Shown here: positions 38,589 through 51,500 of the stretch, one piece after another | How the letters are laid out: each line of letters starts with the position of its first letter | Position numbering within the stretch: position 1 is the stretch's first letter | Source of the DNA: Cryptomeria japonica | Taxonomy: Eukaryota > Streptophyta > Pinopsida > Cupressales > Cupressaceae | Direction: 5' to 3' | Assembly: GCF_030272615.1 (NCBI RefSeq) | Contig: NC_081413.1 | Coordinates: 563,456,010-563,520,009, forward strand | Length of the DNA: 64,000 nucleotides | The notes under the pieces: model-generated | What the model saw: the letters and a program-made list of their open reading frames with translations, nothing else | Databases searched by the model: none | Told to the model about the DNA's origin: nothing | Translations under genes and position numbers: made by a program

Positions 38589-39773
38589 CTAGTTGTTATA
38601 ACATGGATAATTCTTAGGTGAATTTGAGAAATCAGTTGAAACGCCAACACCACCATTCCCTTTTATAAGATTAATGATATGATTGGCACACCCATTGTCA
38701 ATCACCCAAGAATTTGGTTCTTCTTTTGAATGAATATCGGTCCCCACATTTAATGATCTTTCATTGTTTTCATCAATAGGTAAGGTACCAGACTCCTTAC
38801 AATTTTCAACACTGTCAACTTTCACAACCATAAACAATGTCTCATTATTTTAATCATCACATTCCTCATCTTCAAATGAGTTCCTACTTTCTTTTGATAA
38901 AAAACTTCATTTAGGTTTGTCTCTTCTATCTTCTCCTTTTTTTGTTTCTATCATCCTCTCTTCTATTGTTATCTTCCTTGAAAGTATATTTAGATGCATA
39001 ATGACCAATTCTTCCACAATTAAAATATTTGAAGGGTATCTTACCTCTATATTTGTCAATGCCTTCCTTTAGTCTTGTCACAAAATTTGCTTTTGCATCA
39101 TCAAGGTCATCATCTTGATCATCATCCTTTTCCGCTTTATTATTGAATTTGAATTCAACTTCCTTCTCAGGGTTATCTAATTCAAATTCTCTCATCTGAA
39201 AGGTAGTGAAACTAACGTAGAGTTGATCCACTGTATATTTGTCCAAATCCTTTCTTTCCTCAATAGTAGATACTTTTGTACTATAGGATTTGGGAAGTGA
39301 TCTGAGGAACTTTTTCACTACTTCATCTTCATATATCTTTCCACCAATACCTTTAGTTCTATTTAATACTTTTGTTACATAGTGTATAAAATAGTCAATG
39401 TTTTCGTCTTTTATCATTCTTAGATTCTCAAATTCACATTTGAAGTTCTGCATCTTGATCTCTCTTATTTTTTCACATCCTTCATAGATGATACCAAGTT
39501 TATCCTAGCCATCTTTAGTAGATTTACATTTCATCACCTTCATAATTTTTGAATCTGCCAAACCATCTATGATTCCATTCCTTTCTTTGTCATTTCATAC
39601 AATTTGTTCTCATCTGGAGTGGTTGGAAGAGTAGAGGGAGAAGCATAACCATCTACAATAAAGTTCCAAATTCAATATCGAATAGAGTTCAAATATTATT
39701 CCATTCTTAGCTTCCAAAAGTTGTAGTTTTTACCATCAAACTTGGGTATCTTGTAGGATCCATCTTGTGCCAT
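38589..39773 (-). pseudogene. Copia gag-protease fragment
   Basis: The minus-strand start at 39773 (M-A-Q-D-G-S-Y, then PKFDGKNYNFWKLRME) is the typical beginning of a Copia gag of the UBN2/DUF4219 type. The 175-codon frame 38926-39453 continues with the gag core and a strongly acidic stretch. The zinc knuckle reads Y-F-N-C-G-R-I-G-H-Y-A-S-K-Y, with first and last cysteines both changed to tyrosine (G-to-A type changes). Frame 38589-38837 gives the protease start WVIDNGCANHI. Nothing of integrase or RT follows, so the copy is cut off soon after the protease active site. Confidence 0.82.
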
Positions 39774-39820
39774 CTCGGATATTCCTAAAGCAATTTAGCT
39801 TCTTCTACAAAACCTCAAAT

Positions 39821-40420
39821 GTGATACAAATTGTTTTAAACACACCCAAAAACTAAGAGGAGGGTAAATTACTCTTGATTAATCACTTAAAATATATACC
39901 TCAAATCAGCATCAACTTATCTTTAATCTTATCAAGAATAATGAAAGAAATAAAATAATGAACACCATGCACAAGAGAACACCGAACTTGCATGGAAAAT
40001 ATAAAGAGGGAAAAACCACAGTGAGAGTTAACTCACAATATATGAATAAGGTTATAATAACTATTTTAGGATGATTACCAAGGAAGCTCACTATTCCTAG
40101 AAGGAGTCGTAAGTTGAGGTGCACTACCCTAGGGCAAGACACAAGGGACTTGTAAGCTGAAACTCACTGCCTTAAAGAAAGATACAAAAAAATTACTGGG
40201 GAGACTCACTATATCCAAGAAAGGTACATTACTTTATGAATCAAGGTGAAATAACCCTTTAGCAACACTACCTCCAACAATCTCCAAGTATGAAGTGACC
40301 ATTGAATCTTTGTCTCAAGTGACCAACTTCAAAACAATCACCACAAATGATCTCAAATTCACATCACATACATTGTAATTGATATTATCATGTAAGCACA
40401 TACACCTACTCTAATCCACA
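39821..40420 (-). repeat. LTR and PBS remnant of the 38.6-40.4 kb Copia
   Basis: On the minus strand the sequence ends with TACCCTCCTCTTAGTT and then TAAAACA at 39832. A weak PBS-like TTTGTATCAC (about 39821-39830) follows before gag. Further in, TGTGGTTTTTCCCTC and TATATTTTCCATGC resemble the LTRs at 43330-43695 and 58700-59008. The outer boundary near 40420 is a guess. Confidence 0.6.
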
Positions 40421-43329
40421 GACTAATTTCACTCATACCTACTATAATCCATGCACTAATTCCACTCATTCACACTAATTTGATCTTCTATTTATGCCAT
40501 CTTCTTCATCATAAAACATCAAATAGGTCGACTAGAACATGGGACAAGCATAAGTCTTATCAGTTCAGACACCGAACACAATTGTGTTGAAAGAGATCTA
40601 ATACAAGAGATGGAGAGGAACTAAAACATCATATCACATCATTCTAAGTGTCTCCAAACATCACACATGCTAGCAAACATTCTCCAAATTTGGTAACAAG
40701 GTAACATGTAGACAAACCATGTAGCACATAACTAGTTGGCCCAAAAGAATATCTTCTAGATGAATAAAACCAATGTGAATCCCCACATGCCAAGGTATGA
40801 TCCCAATACAGTATAAAATAAACTCCAATACAAGTGGAGACAGACATGCCTCAAGAAAGAGAATAAAATGTGTCGGCCAAACTACAACAATTATCTTGGA
40901 ACACTAACACTAAACATAATGCATCATCAAACAGATAATCCATCATCATGCAGAGAATATAAGGACATTCCTTTAACATCCAAAAATAATTTTAACTACT
41001 TTTTTCTTAGTGTCACATCAAAATCATGCTAGGGCAACACAAATATTTACTGAACAATTCATTTTAGAAGACCATGAAATATAGTCATGAACAAAACATC
41101 ATTATTAACTCTTGTAGACCACATCCACACCTAAAACTTGAACTAAGCCAGAAAATAGGCATCAAAAACATGCCCTCCAATCCCCAACACCGAAAAAATC
41201 AATGCAAATCTTTTTCTGGACCAAACCCAGACAACTAGATTTCCAACAAACTGTAATTACCAACCACGTCAGCTACAACACCAAGGACTTGAAAATATAG
41301 GAGTGTAATGTCCACAAAGAATACACATTGCATTAAAATATGCAAGGAAATATCATTAAATGTAAAGGAATGTGAAGAATTTTTCCATACTATCTTCAAT
41401 ATACACTCCTACAACTACTTACACCATCAATCTTCTAAAGACCATAATGTCCCAAAAATGTCATTTTCTCACTTAGGAGAAGTAAATCAAAATAATTTAG
41501 CATACACAAGATCATCACAACCATATCCACTTTATTTTCATCTTTCTAATCCTTGTCTCTTATCTTAATATTCCACATCTCAATGCATCTAATCCTTGTC
41601 TTAATATGATGTCATCAACATGTTTCAATACATCATACACCAAGAAGGTGGACATCCACAACACAACACATTTGTAACAAACATCCATCTATACTCAACA
41701 CCTAACAATCAACAACAACACCTACCAACAATATTTCCATACTCTAAGAATCATCATTCTAGACATATCAACAATGACAACATGTTGGCTATAGGTTGAC
41801 ATCAATGACAACAACACAACAACTACCAACAAATAAAACCTTTTTTCTCTTCTCAAAATGCTTTGAAACAACTATTGGCCATGCCTTAGCAAGAAAATAA
41901 TACGTAAACAGTTGAGCTTTAACTTGTGGCCCATTAAATTTAGCATTTTTTTATTTCTAGTGTGACATCATAGTCCATTTTTCTTTATATTTTGAGGTGG
42001 TACCCTCTATAGGAAAGTGAGTCCTTTCTACTTGAGGGTGACTTGACTCAAGGAATGACTAGAGTACAAACCATGATTCTATATTTGAAATAATTATACT
42101 AAAAATGTCAGGGCATGTATTTAGATAAATCATCTCCTAGGTGTGATAGAGATTGTCAATTTGGATATCAATCAAATATTTTATATCTTTAGATAAAACA
42201 CCCTTAATGTAGACACGTTTTTAGGATGGTCTCCATAAATGAAATCAAACAAATGATACAAATAAATTTACCCAAAAGGAAGACAATATGATGCAAAAAA
42301 TGCAAAAAAATGCAAAAAAAAAGGCCAAAAAATTCAAGATATATATGCACATTGAGTTTATTTTCAACTAAAACTCTGAAGTCCCTTGTCCAAGGTTGAA
42401 AATATAGTAAGGATGAGCCAACATACTAGGAACCATGTTTGAGGGTAGTCTTAGCAACGTTGGCCTCAAATAAATAGAAAATTAAAAAATCCCTTAGTGA
42501 CGTTTTGAATAACATCAAGTCAAACCTCATGCAAGGAAAAAAAATTACTAATCCATTCTTAGAGCATGCTTTTAGGGGGACTCCTCCCCACATAATAGCA
42601 TATAAGTGTAAAATTCTCTTAATAGTTATATGAATAGGGATGGACAAAACTACATATATTGGAGTTTCAAAATGCATACCCTATGAAATACCTTTGAGAT
42701 ATTTTCAAGGATGTTTTCTTGGGAGAGTCATTTTGTAGAGCTATCAAACTTTCAATATTTTTTGGAGCTCGAGAAAGAAAATCAATTCCAGGACAACTAA
42801 ACATAGTAACCTAATATCAGAGATGTATCTGATTTCAAAAGACTGTCAAGGGGATATAATTATGACTGACAGCCATCAAAGTACATATGATTCGATCTAT
42901 CTATGGGAATATTTCTTTGGAGCTCGAGAAGATATTTTTTAAAATTTGTGCTGGAGGGAAAAGTTATTGATGTACAAAGCTGATCGAATCAAGAATTTGT
43001 TGATGAGATTTGACAGATGCAAGTATGGTAGCTAAGTTGGCTGAGAGATAGACAAGTAGCTGGTGATGAAAATAGTCAAAGATGTAATCTAGATGTTTAT
43101 ATTGCTATCGATTGAGAAAAAGTGTGTGAAAAATTGCAGAACAGTAAGTCAAGAGTAGTGAGAAGACAGAAAAATATAGAGGCAGAGATTAGAGAGTGGA
43201 GAAGACAAAGAGTTGAAGAGAAGAAGTGGACCAGGGTGCAGAGAGTCTAGTATTGCAAAAGAGGAGGACAAATAGTGTGTTACAAAAACACATTTGTAAT
43301 AGGGCAACAAAATTTATAATCCTTTCTTT
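40421..43329. other. AT-rich DNA, mostly unassigned
   Basis: No reading frame with a recognisable domain. The last few hundred bases (from about 42720) may be the outer part of the Copia LTR whose 3' half is readable from 43330. Confidence 0.4.
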
Positions 43330-43708
43330 CATTGTAATTTTTTTGAGTTGGTGCTTAGAGCAGGGGTAGATGTTCCTTGAGTTGGTGCTCTAAATTAGGG
43401 GTTGGTTCTCAAAATTATAAAGGGTTTGTTTTCCTTGGGTTGGTGCCCTAAACATTTTTTTCAAGTGATTTTCTTTATGAGGCTGGATTGGAGTTGTAGA
43501 CTCCAACAATTCTTCTCACCGAGGTTTTTTCCACATTGGGTTTTCCTCTTAAATCTTTGAGTTGTGTGATTTGTCTCTTTATGTGTGTATGCATTTCATC
43601 TATTTGCATTATCTTTTATGTATGCACATTTAGATTTAAATTTTTCTAAATATCACTGATTCACCCCCCTCTTAGTGATCACTTGTGTTCTTCAATTGAT
43701 ATCAAAGT
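43330..43708 (+). repeat. Copia LTR 3' part with primer binding site
   Basis: The GAGTTGGTGCTCTAAA block is repeated with variation, followed by GAGGCTGGATT, a TTTTTTCCACATTGGGTTTT block, and TTCACCCCCCTCTTAGTG near the end. A degenerate PBS, TGATATCAAAGT, lies at 43697-43708. The same blocks occur inverted at 50720-51070. Confidence 0.75.
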
Positions 43709-43752
43709 TGTAGGTTCCCTTATTGTAAAGCTTCCTCTAGATTGGGTAGATT

Positions 43753-44070
43753 TTGTCTTACGAACACTATGCCTTCTGGAGCGGAAGAATGGAAACTTAC
43801 TTGTCCTCTTTAGGCTTTGATGTTTGGATGTCAGTGAAAAATGGCTACATTATTCCTCAAGTTCCTCCCACCAACCTTGATGCTAAAAAGGAATATGAAA
43901 ATAATGCCAAATCTAAGAATGCAATCTTAAGTGGTTTGTCAGATATAGAGTTTGCCAAAGTCATCCGTTGCACATTAGCAAAAGAAACATGGGACAAGCT
44001 ACAAAAGATATATGAAGGAGTTTATTCCCTTTTAAGTTCATGTGGTTTAGCTCCCTACACATACAAATAG
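43753..44070 (+). pseudogene. Copia gag N-terminal fragment
   Basis: A 105-codon frame reads EHYAFWSGRMETYL, then VWMSVKNGY, then NAILSGLSD and AKETWDKLQKIYEG, the standard start of Copia gag (DUF4219 then UBN2). It stands about 60 bases downstream of the LTR/PBS remnant, as expected for a 5' end. The pattern stops near 44020 and the rest of the element is missing, so it is a truncated insertion. Confidence 0.85.
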
Positions 44071-44268
44071 TTTTCAAGGGCTTAAGACTTACCTTTACAT
44101 TTCGGTTGGAATTTTTTTTTTGCAATGCTATAACTTTTACATATGGAGGATTTTTTCAACAACTTTTAAAGTTGTATATGTTTTCAAGTACATCATGGTG
44201 CAATAAAAACTGATTTTAGTGTCTCATTATTTGGTGTCACAAGTTCTTTTAGAAAATGGTGCACATTT

Positions 44269-44640
44269 GGTGCAAACAAGTCTTCGGATGTGATATTACT
44301 AAAATGACATTTATGGTGCAAACAAGTTTTCAGATGTGATATTACTAAAATGACATTTATGGTGCAAACAAGTGTTTGGATGTAATATTACTAATATTTT
44401 CCAACACGCCCCATTATTTGATGTCATGAGTGCTTTTAGATAATGATATGTTTGGTGCACACAAGTGTTTAGATATGATATTACTAAAATGACATTTAAG
44501 ATGCAAACAAATATTTGCATGTGATATTACTAGTATTTTCCAACACTATAACTAGTATTTGCATGTGATATTACTAATATTTAAGATACAAACAAGTATT
44601 TGCATGTGATATTATTTTTAATACATCTAATTGATACAAT
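44269..44640 (+). repeat. Degenerate tandem repeat, 46-bp unit
   Basis: GGTGCAAACAAG recurs at 44269, 44315 and 44361, exactly 46 bases apart. Each is followed by a version of GGATGTGATATTACTAAAAT. More diverged copies continue to about 44640 with interspersed unrelated bases. Confidence 0.9.
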
Positions 44641-45372
44641 TAGATATGTGTCACTGTATTAAATAACATCACTGTCCAATCAAATGATGTATTCACTGAT
44701 AAAATATAAATCAAAATTGAAATTTTCACAAATAAACCAAACCTATTTAAATTGAAAAAGCACTACTTTCTTTTCTGGTTAAAATAAAAAACATCCCATC
44801 CACACAATCATAATTTGAACTCAATTTCCTCACCCAATCTTTCTTCACCATTACTTGTTTTATATTCAACATCTCCATTCGTGACCAAATCATGAGACTG
44901 GACTATGACAGGATACTGTACATTTGATGGCTGTGATGAAGACCATAGATTTTCATCAAAATATGTCTATTTTTACAACTGGTGCAGACTATTCCAGTCA
45001 AACGGAAGAGTATGGTCCAGAATACTAATATGACAAGAAACATTTGTATGTTGGGTGAAGAGGAAAAGGACTGTTTCAGAGTGTTGGAATATACAGTGAA
45101 AGCGGTTAATCTTCATATAGAATAGCATTCAGTATAGTTTTAAAATTTTGTAAAATATAATAAATTTTTGTAAAATTTTTGGTAATGAAATCTTCGTGTT
45201 CTACATTTTTATTGTTGTTAAACTACAAAAAATTCAACAAAAAAATATTGTGTTTTGTAAATCTGAAAGATTTTTTGGAGTACCATTTTATGTAGAGATT
45301 AGCTTGTACCATATACAAGCTAATATTAAACATCAAATTCTTGGCGCTAGTTTGCCTTAGGGCTGATTCAAT

Positions 45373-45556
45373 GGGGTTTACTAAACTAGAACAAATTTTC
45401 AAAAGTGTTAGGAGTAGATTCATGTGGAAGAGTTGGAGTGGAGTTTACTAAACTGGCACAAGTTTCCGAAAGAGTAAGGAATGGAGTTTACTAAACTGAC
45501 ACAAATTTCCAGAAGCGTAAGGGGCAGATTCATGCCAAAGAGTTGGAGTGCATGTA
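45373..45556 (+). repeat. Short direct repeats around TTTACTAAACT
   Basis: The block TTTACTAAACT, then ACAAATTT or a variant, then a purine-rich tail occurs three times. AAGAGTTGGAGTG occurs twice (about 45428 and 45538). Confidence 0.8.
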
Positions 45557-45651
45557 CACCATTTTTATAATATTTTTGATGAGGAAATATAAAATAATTT
45601 AATAATTAGTAGTGATTGGTGCCATCTATTAGACTGAAAGAATGTATCACT

Positions 45652-45696
45652 CCATAGTATATTTATAAGTGTGTTGGACTTATAAATACACTATGG
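45652..45696. repeat. 19-bp inverted repeat with 7-base loop
   Basis: CCATAGTATATTTATAAGT pairs with ACTTATAAATACACTATGG at 18 of 19 positions. Pairing extends outward with mismatches for another dozen or so bases. It could be a small foldback element. Confidence 0.85.
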
Positions 45697-46028
45697 GGTC
45701 GGTGCATCCTATCAGCTCCATAGCCAAAACCATAGTAATTTTATGTTTCGTTTATATTTAATTAGTGATAATATTTAAAGGTATTATAAAATAGTTAAAT
45801 AGATTAAATATTTATTTTTCTAGTTTTTGGGTATAAAGTAATTAGTTGGCCTTTTTTTTCATCTTCAATTCATCATTTCTTTGGTTCATGTCCAACCATC
45901 CACTAATGGAAATAGTAAATAAGAATCTTGCCGTTTGTTTTAATGTATCTTTGTTTAGGATTTTCTTAAGTTATAGCCTAAGATTTCAACTAATCCTTTT
46001 ACAATATAAGACTAAAGAAATGAAACAT

Positions 46029-46480
46029 TTTTACTATGCTATGATAGGAGTTAGTGATGCCTTTAGTTTTATCTAAAATAAATTTCAACCTAATTCAACT
46101 ATATTTATTTAAGTCAAAATATTGAGCTATAAAACAAAAAAATTAAAATTAAAAATTAAAAAACAAAGAAATAGAAAATGAATGTGGACAACATAGTAGT
46201 GGACATTAAATAGTAGAGAGCTAAGGAAGTAAATATATGTCTAATTTAATGTATTTTACTATGCTATGGTAGGAGTTAGTGACTCCTTTAGTGTTATCTA
46301 AACTAAATTGCAACCTAATTCAACTATTTTTTTTTAGTCAAATTATTGAGCTATGGAACAAAAAAATTAAAAATTTGAAAATTTGAAAACAAAGAAATAA
46401 AAAGGAATGCTGACAACATAGTAGTAAATATTAAATAATAGAGAACCTAGAGAGTAAATCTGTATCTAATTTAATGTAGA
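46029..46480 (+). repeat. Tandem duplication, about 225 bp
   Basis: The sequence from TTTTACTATGCTATG at 46029 repeats from 46254, with many shared words (CAACCTAATTCAACTAT, ATTGAGCTAT, ACAACATAGTAGT). Confidence 0.9.
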
Positions 46481-47229
46481 CAAGTATACATCCATGTCAT
46501 CATTCAAAAATTGTGTTGTGGTCTAGATTATGCACTGTAGTTTGGAAATGTTAGAAAATAAGATTGTATAGGACCTATATTATCTACACAAAAGGGAATA
46601 AAAATAAATTACTAGAAAAATAATAGAATTATGCATGCAATAACAACATTAAGTTGTTCTAACGCACCTTATTTTTTTCCAAATAAAGTAATAACACAAA
46701 AACATAATAGGGATGCTTTAACCTATTTAATTTCATGTCAAGTACCCATTTCTAGAAAAAGAATAAGGTTATGATTTCTTGGGACCTTCCTAAGATGGTC
46801 ATGCCCCTAGTCTGGTCTTTCAACCTTTATTAGAAATTAATGGAATGAGGAAATTAGATTCATATGTTCTCTTAAATCCTTTGTGGATGTAGAACTTAAT
46901 AAAAATTAGATAAAAATTATTTACAATTGATTAAACCTCAAGTCTACAAAGATTTAACACCCTACAATATGTATGGAGACAATGAATGATAATTTATTCT
47001 CGGGTGCCAACAAAAATGCCTATTGAGAGTAACAACATAATAAATATCCACAAACATCTCTCAAAAAATAGTGAGAGGATGAGAACAAGAGAAGATGAAG
47101 AAAATCTAGACAAATCTAAAGAGACCACAAAAATTTTAAATCTTTTGTAGGGAAGGTGTAGGAGTGAAAGGCATGAGAGGAAATGATAGTAGACAAACAA
47201 TAATGTTGTCTTTATCAACAAGACTTTGG

Positions 47230-47855
47230 AGAGTTGTCATTATTGAGAACAAGATGAAAACAATAATAATCTAACAATTAATGAATGTGTTTGTAAATTT
47301 GAAATCAAATATTATCCAATGTGATAAAGTGATTACAATTTCAACATAAAATGTTAAAAAACAGCAATACCAAAGTAGACACTAGATTTATGTGGGGAAA
47401 CCATTTTGAGAAAAAAAAACTCCACGTTAAAAAGAGGGAAAGTATATTTTTAATCTTTAAAAAGAGATATACAGTACACACATCATTGCAACTCTTTGAG
47501 CGATTTGGTAGCACTTTGTTACTTGCAACTCTTGACTATCAAACTACTATCACATGGCTCTAATTTATAGGAATTTGTGGGAGGAAAATCCACTTGTGAG
47601 AACCACACCTAGCATAATGGGCAACCAATAAACATATTAATAATATAATTAAATTCACATAGATCTCACATGAGCACCTAGCTCATGTAGCCAATCAAAA
47701 TTGGAACTACTTAGTACACCATAAATTTCTAAGGACTTCGATGGCTCCACAAATAGATCATGCAACAAAATGCACACTTGAGTGCACAACTCAAGAGAAC
47801 ATGCAATTGACAATAGTCAACATGTATTCACATGCAATACAAGATGCTCCCACTC
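47230..47855 (-). repeat. 3' LTR remnant of a Copia element
   Basis: It directly follows the minus-strand RNase H fragment. It begins near a purine-rich AGAGTGGGAGCATC and includes CCTATAAATTAGAGCC (possible TATA) and TGGTTTCCCCACATAAATCT. It ends near ATTGTTAG. Edges are approximate. Confidence 0.55.
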
Positions 47856-48039
47856 TCAAAGTGGATGGACCTAAGAAGAATATTCCTCCATCATGCTTTG
47901 TATTGACTCTCATTTCCTCTAGAACACTTTTCAAAGAATTTGGAGGCACATGAGAATGACTTAGGAATGCAAGGTTAATGTCGCCTATCTTAACATTATC
48001 CCAATTGACATTATACATTTCAACTACAAGATGCAATGC

Positions 48040-48560
48040 ATAAGAAATAATTAAGTATAGAGATCAAAGCCCATGACCTTTCTAGACCAAGAGAACTTAT
48101 ATGTGGTCATTAGCTTCGTGTGAGAACATACAACATTATCCAAAGTGGCAAATTTTTTAATCAATACCTTACCATTCTCAACCATAAATATGACACAAAG
48201 TGATATTGAACATCAGCAGTCTTAGCATGAGCACAATACATGGGTTTTTTGTCAAACATATGGCACTCTAACTGTCACATTCTATCCTCATAGTTCTACA
48301 ATCAAAAGCAATACATGTACCAATCACCTATAACCATACTACCTCATTGAAGGTATTTGTAACAACTATATGCTCCATTTCAATGGTAGACAATGGAATT
48401 ATAGGTTATCTTTTATTCATCCAACTCATTGTGCCTCCAAACAAAGTAAACACAACCACTAATAGACCTTTAACTATCCAAGTCTCTTGCCCAATCTACA
48501 TTAACAGAACCATGTATGTCCAATGACTTGGCCACATCAACACTACCATAATAAATCACA
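48040..48560 (-). pseudogene. Copia RNase H fragment
   Basis: Minus-strand translation gives a VNVDWARDLDS block, then VFTLFGGTMSWMNKR, then PLSTIEMEHIVVTNTFNEVVW, then CDS-stop-SAICLTKNP. These are in order the conserved parts of plant Copia RNase H. A stop stands where CDSQSAI has glutamine. RT and everything upstream are missing. It is followed by an LTR remnant (47230-47855), as expected for the 3' end of an element. Confidence 0.82.
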
Positions 48561-50699
48561 AATAATTTGCAGTCTCATCTTGATCATCAATTATAATTAT
48601 ATCATCAAAAAAAGTTAAAAATAATAATTAACTAATTTTATATATAAGAATTGATCAACAACAACAAAAAAATTCAAAATTCAAATTCAAAAAATTAAAT
48701 ACTTATATACTTTTTTACATTTATGACCTTAAATTCGAAGTGATAAAATATTGGGATTTCATGTAAGTACTTTAATTCTCCAAACTACCACTACCTCATC
48801 AAACTTGTTTGTAGGGAATGTAGAAAAGGTCGTAAGAAGATTAAATGCCCTAGGAGAATATGAGATATATTTTAGGACTAGTTTTTACACTTTTATGGTT
48901 CACTAAAGCTTCTTTATCTCACGTTTTCATCATATTTTGTTCATCTAATTCTTGGTCATGTTATATTATCCACTACAATCTACCATTTATGTTTACAATA
49001 TATGCAAGCAAACTAGCGTTTGAATTGTCATACATCTTTGTCATAAGATCTTCTCCAACTCTAGCATTGCCACATATCTTTGGCATATGTTCTTGCAGCC
49101 TCTATCATGCAACATTCTACTCATACTATCAACTAATTGTCCTTTCTCATTTTTCACTATCAATTTGTCTTGGAGCTATCTTTTAGATTCTCCCAATCTT
49201 TCATTGTTCATTTTGTTGTGACTAATACATAGACCTATAATCGAGCTATGATGTCTTAATTGTCATGTATCACTAACCACATATCAATTATAATTTCCTT
49301 TAACTTATAATAAGGATCATCACTACCTTTTTCGTCTTGGATATCCCTTGCTCTACCCTTCCAAGACTTTTCATTGTGCAAGCCATACTCAATCTTATCT
49401 TTGTTTTAGAGATATTTAAATTTACATTTATTATGATCTATTATTACCTTGTACTCATCATGTTGTACTTTTATTATATACTACCATATTCATTGCCTTT
49501 TGACATCTATAGACCCCGGTTATTTATTTTAGTCTCTTAATCTTTCATAGTATGTTTGGCTTCTTGAAATAGATATCACCCCATTCCTCATTGTCCATTA
49601 AATTGGTATGTGAGTCCATGTTAAGCATCTTTTTGTCATGTTTTATTTATATTCTTATCCCAATGGCATGTGAATAGCTTTCAAATTGTCATTATTTCAA
49701 TAACTAAGCTTATTATTAGACCCGACCTTTTATCTCTAGCTCCATAACCTATTTATGTCTTGTTAATTATCCCTGGGATCTTAAAAGTCACAATATTTTC
49801 CTCCAATGTCACTATATCATCTTATCATGAGTTTGAGTGCCATCTAGGTCAGAGGTTTATGTTTATGCTCATTACAATGTATGTTCCCCCATTTATTTAA
49901 CTATATTATCAACTTATGTTCTTCCAATTATTTCACTATGTTATGCACTTTTCTGATTTACAAAACTACCTTCTCAACCTCTATCCATATTGACTACTCT
50001 TTCAAGGCAACTCTTCCCTCTTGCAATCTTTGTGTTTTTTCTCACTATCTTTATGTTCGCTATTCTTCAATTGGCTACAAGAATATTTTTCAGCACTTAT
50101 TCTATCATGCATACAATGCTTCTCCATGATTAACACATAATATAAATAACCTTAACATTGACAATTACAACACTATATCAATGAATTTAAACGTTTTTCA
50201 ATAAAAAGGCCCATATCATATTCACTTGTGATTTCTTCACATTTTCTTATATAGCTATGATAGCAAATATCCTCCTTTTGATGACTTCAACCTGAAATAC
50301 CTCATTAATTCTATTTATTTTTCTTTTGATTTGTGTTCCAACATGACTTTGTACCTTATGCTATTGATCCATGTCCTCAAGGTTACTATTCTACATTATA
50401 AACATGTCTTTTTTTATATTCTCATTAAACACTTCCTTCCTTATCGAACCCTCTTGACTTCATTGGGCACCTTGACCATATGACAACATATTATTTTCCT
50501 TATTATCACAACTTTATTCTCTCTTTTTGAAGCTACTATTCAACCTTTCATGATAGGGTTTATGATCAATCTTTAAACATAGAACTTAATATTTACTATA
50601 GTAATCTTCATGAACAATTTCTAATCATATTTATAACACCATTGTGACTTGATAAGTATCATACCTTGACAAGGGATTCATAGTAGGAAGGACTATTAA
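48561..50699. other. T-rich DNA, no gene recognised
   Basis: Several hydrophobic frames (for example 48860-49186) follow from T-rich composition on the plus strand and show no domain. The right part could be internal sequence of the element whose LTR remnant starts at 50700. Confidence 0.4.
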
Positions 50700-51500
50700 G
50701 CACATAGATATACTGAGAGGAGGGGGGGGTGAATCAATATATACCAAATTATCCTAAAAAACAATATAACATTAAAACTATAGCCATATATCACGTTATT
50801 ATTAAGGCAGTTGTGCAAATGATAAGCACATGAACAATAGATATACATGGAAACCCAAAAGGGAAAAAACATGGTGAAAATATCTTCTTGGATCTACTAT
50901 TTAAATCCAGCCTCACAAAGATGATAAAGAAGTTACTATATTTTGTAGGCACATACCCAAAATAATACAATATCATACGAAGACACCAATTCCCAATCAA
51001 ATTTATAGGTACCAATCTAAAGAAGACACCAATCCCCTTATCTAAAGAATTGAGCACCAACTCAAGTTATAAGCCACCAAACTCAAATACAATGATAAAA
51101 ATACCTTCACAACTCAATCTTCAATAATTGATTTGCATTATAATACTCACTCAATGTGTATAAGATCTACAACTTGACTCACATACTTCAAATCATATAT
51201 GCTTCTTATTGAATAGACAACTTGCACAACTTTTGCTACATCCACCAACCAACACATGCAAGGCTAAATCATAAATAATAGATTTGGAGTAAACCTTTAT
51301 ACCTTGTAGCTTGCTAAACTCTTGTGATACATAGAAGAGGCTTTGGAACACCACATAATCAACATCAAATCATATGGTAATGCAAAGATGAAGAGTAATA
51401 ACAAAAGTATTCTTACCCTCCAAGTTGGACCTTCTACCCATAACACCCTCTGTCATGTCATCAATTTTGACCTTTCATATAATGTCCTCCTTTTCAACCC
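50700..51500 (-). repeat. Copia LTR remnant
   Basis: On the minus strand it carries TTGAGTTGGTGCTCAATTCT, TGTGAGGCTGGATT, CATGTTTTTTCCC and GATTCACCCCCCC in the same order as 43340-43690. The two are inverted copies of the same LTR type. The outer boundary is not clear, and no gag or PBS was identified below 50700. Confidence 0.65.

Noticed and set aside
42426-42677. Minus-strand 83-codon frame
   Set aside because: No motif, AT-driven composition and no supporting context.
48860-49186. 108-codon hydrophobic frame
   Set aside because: The hydrophobicity reflects T-rich DNA. No conserved motif, and neighbours show the same composition.
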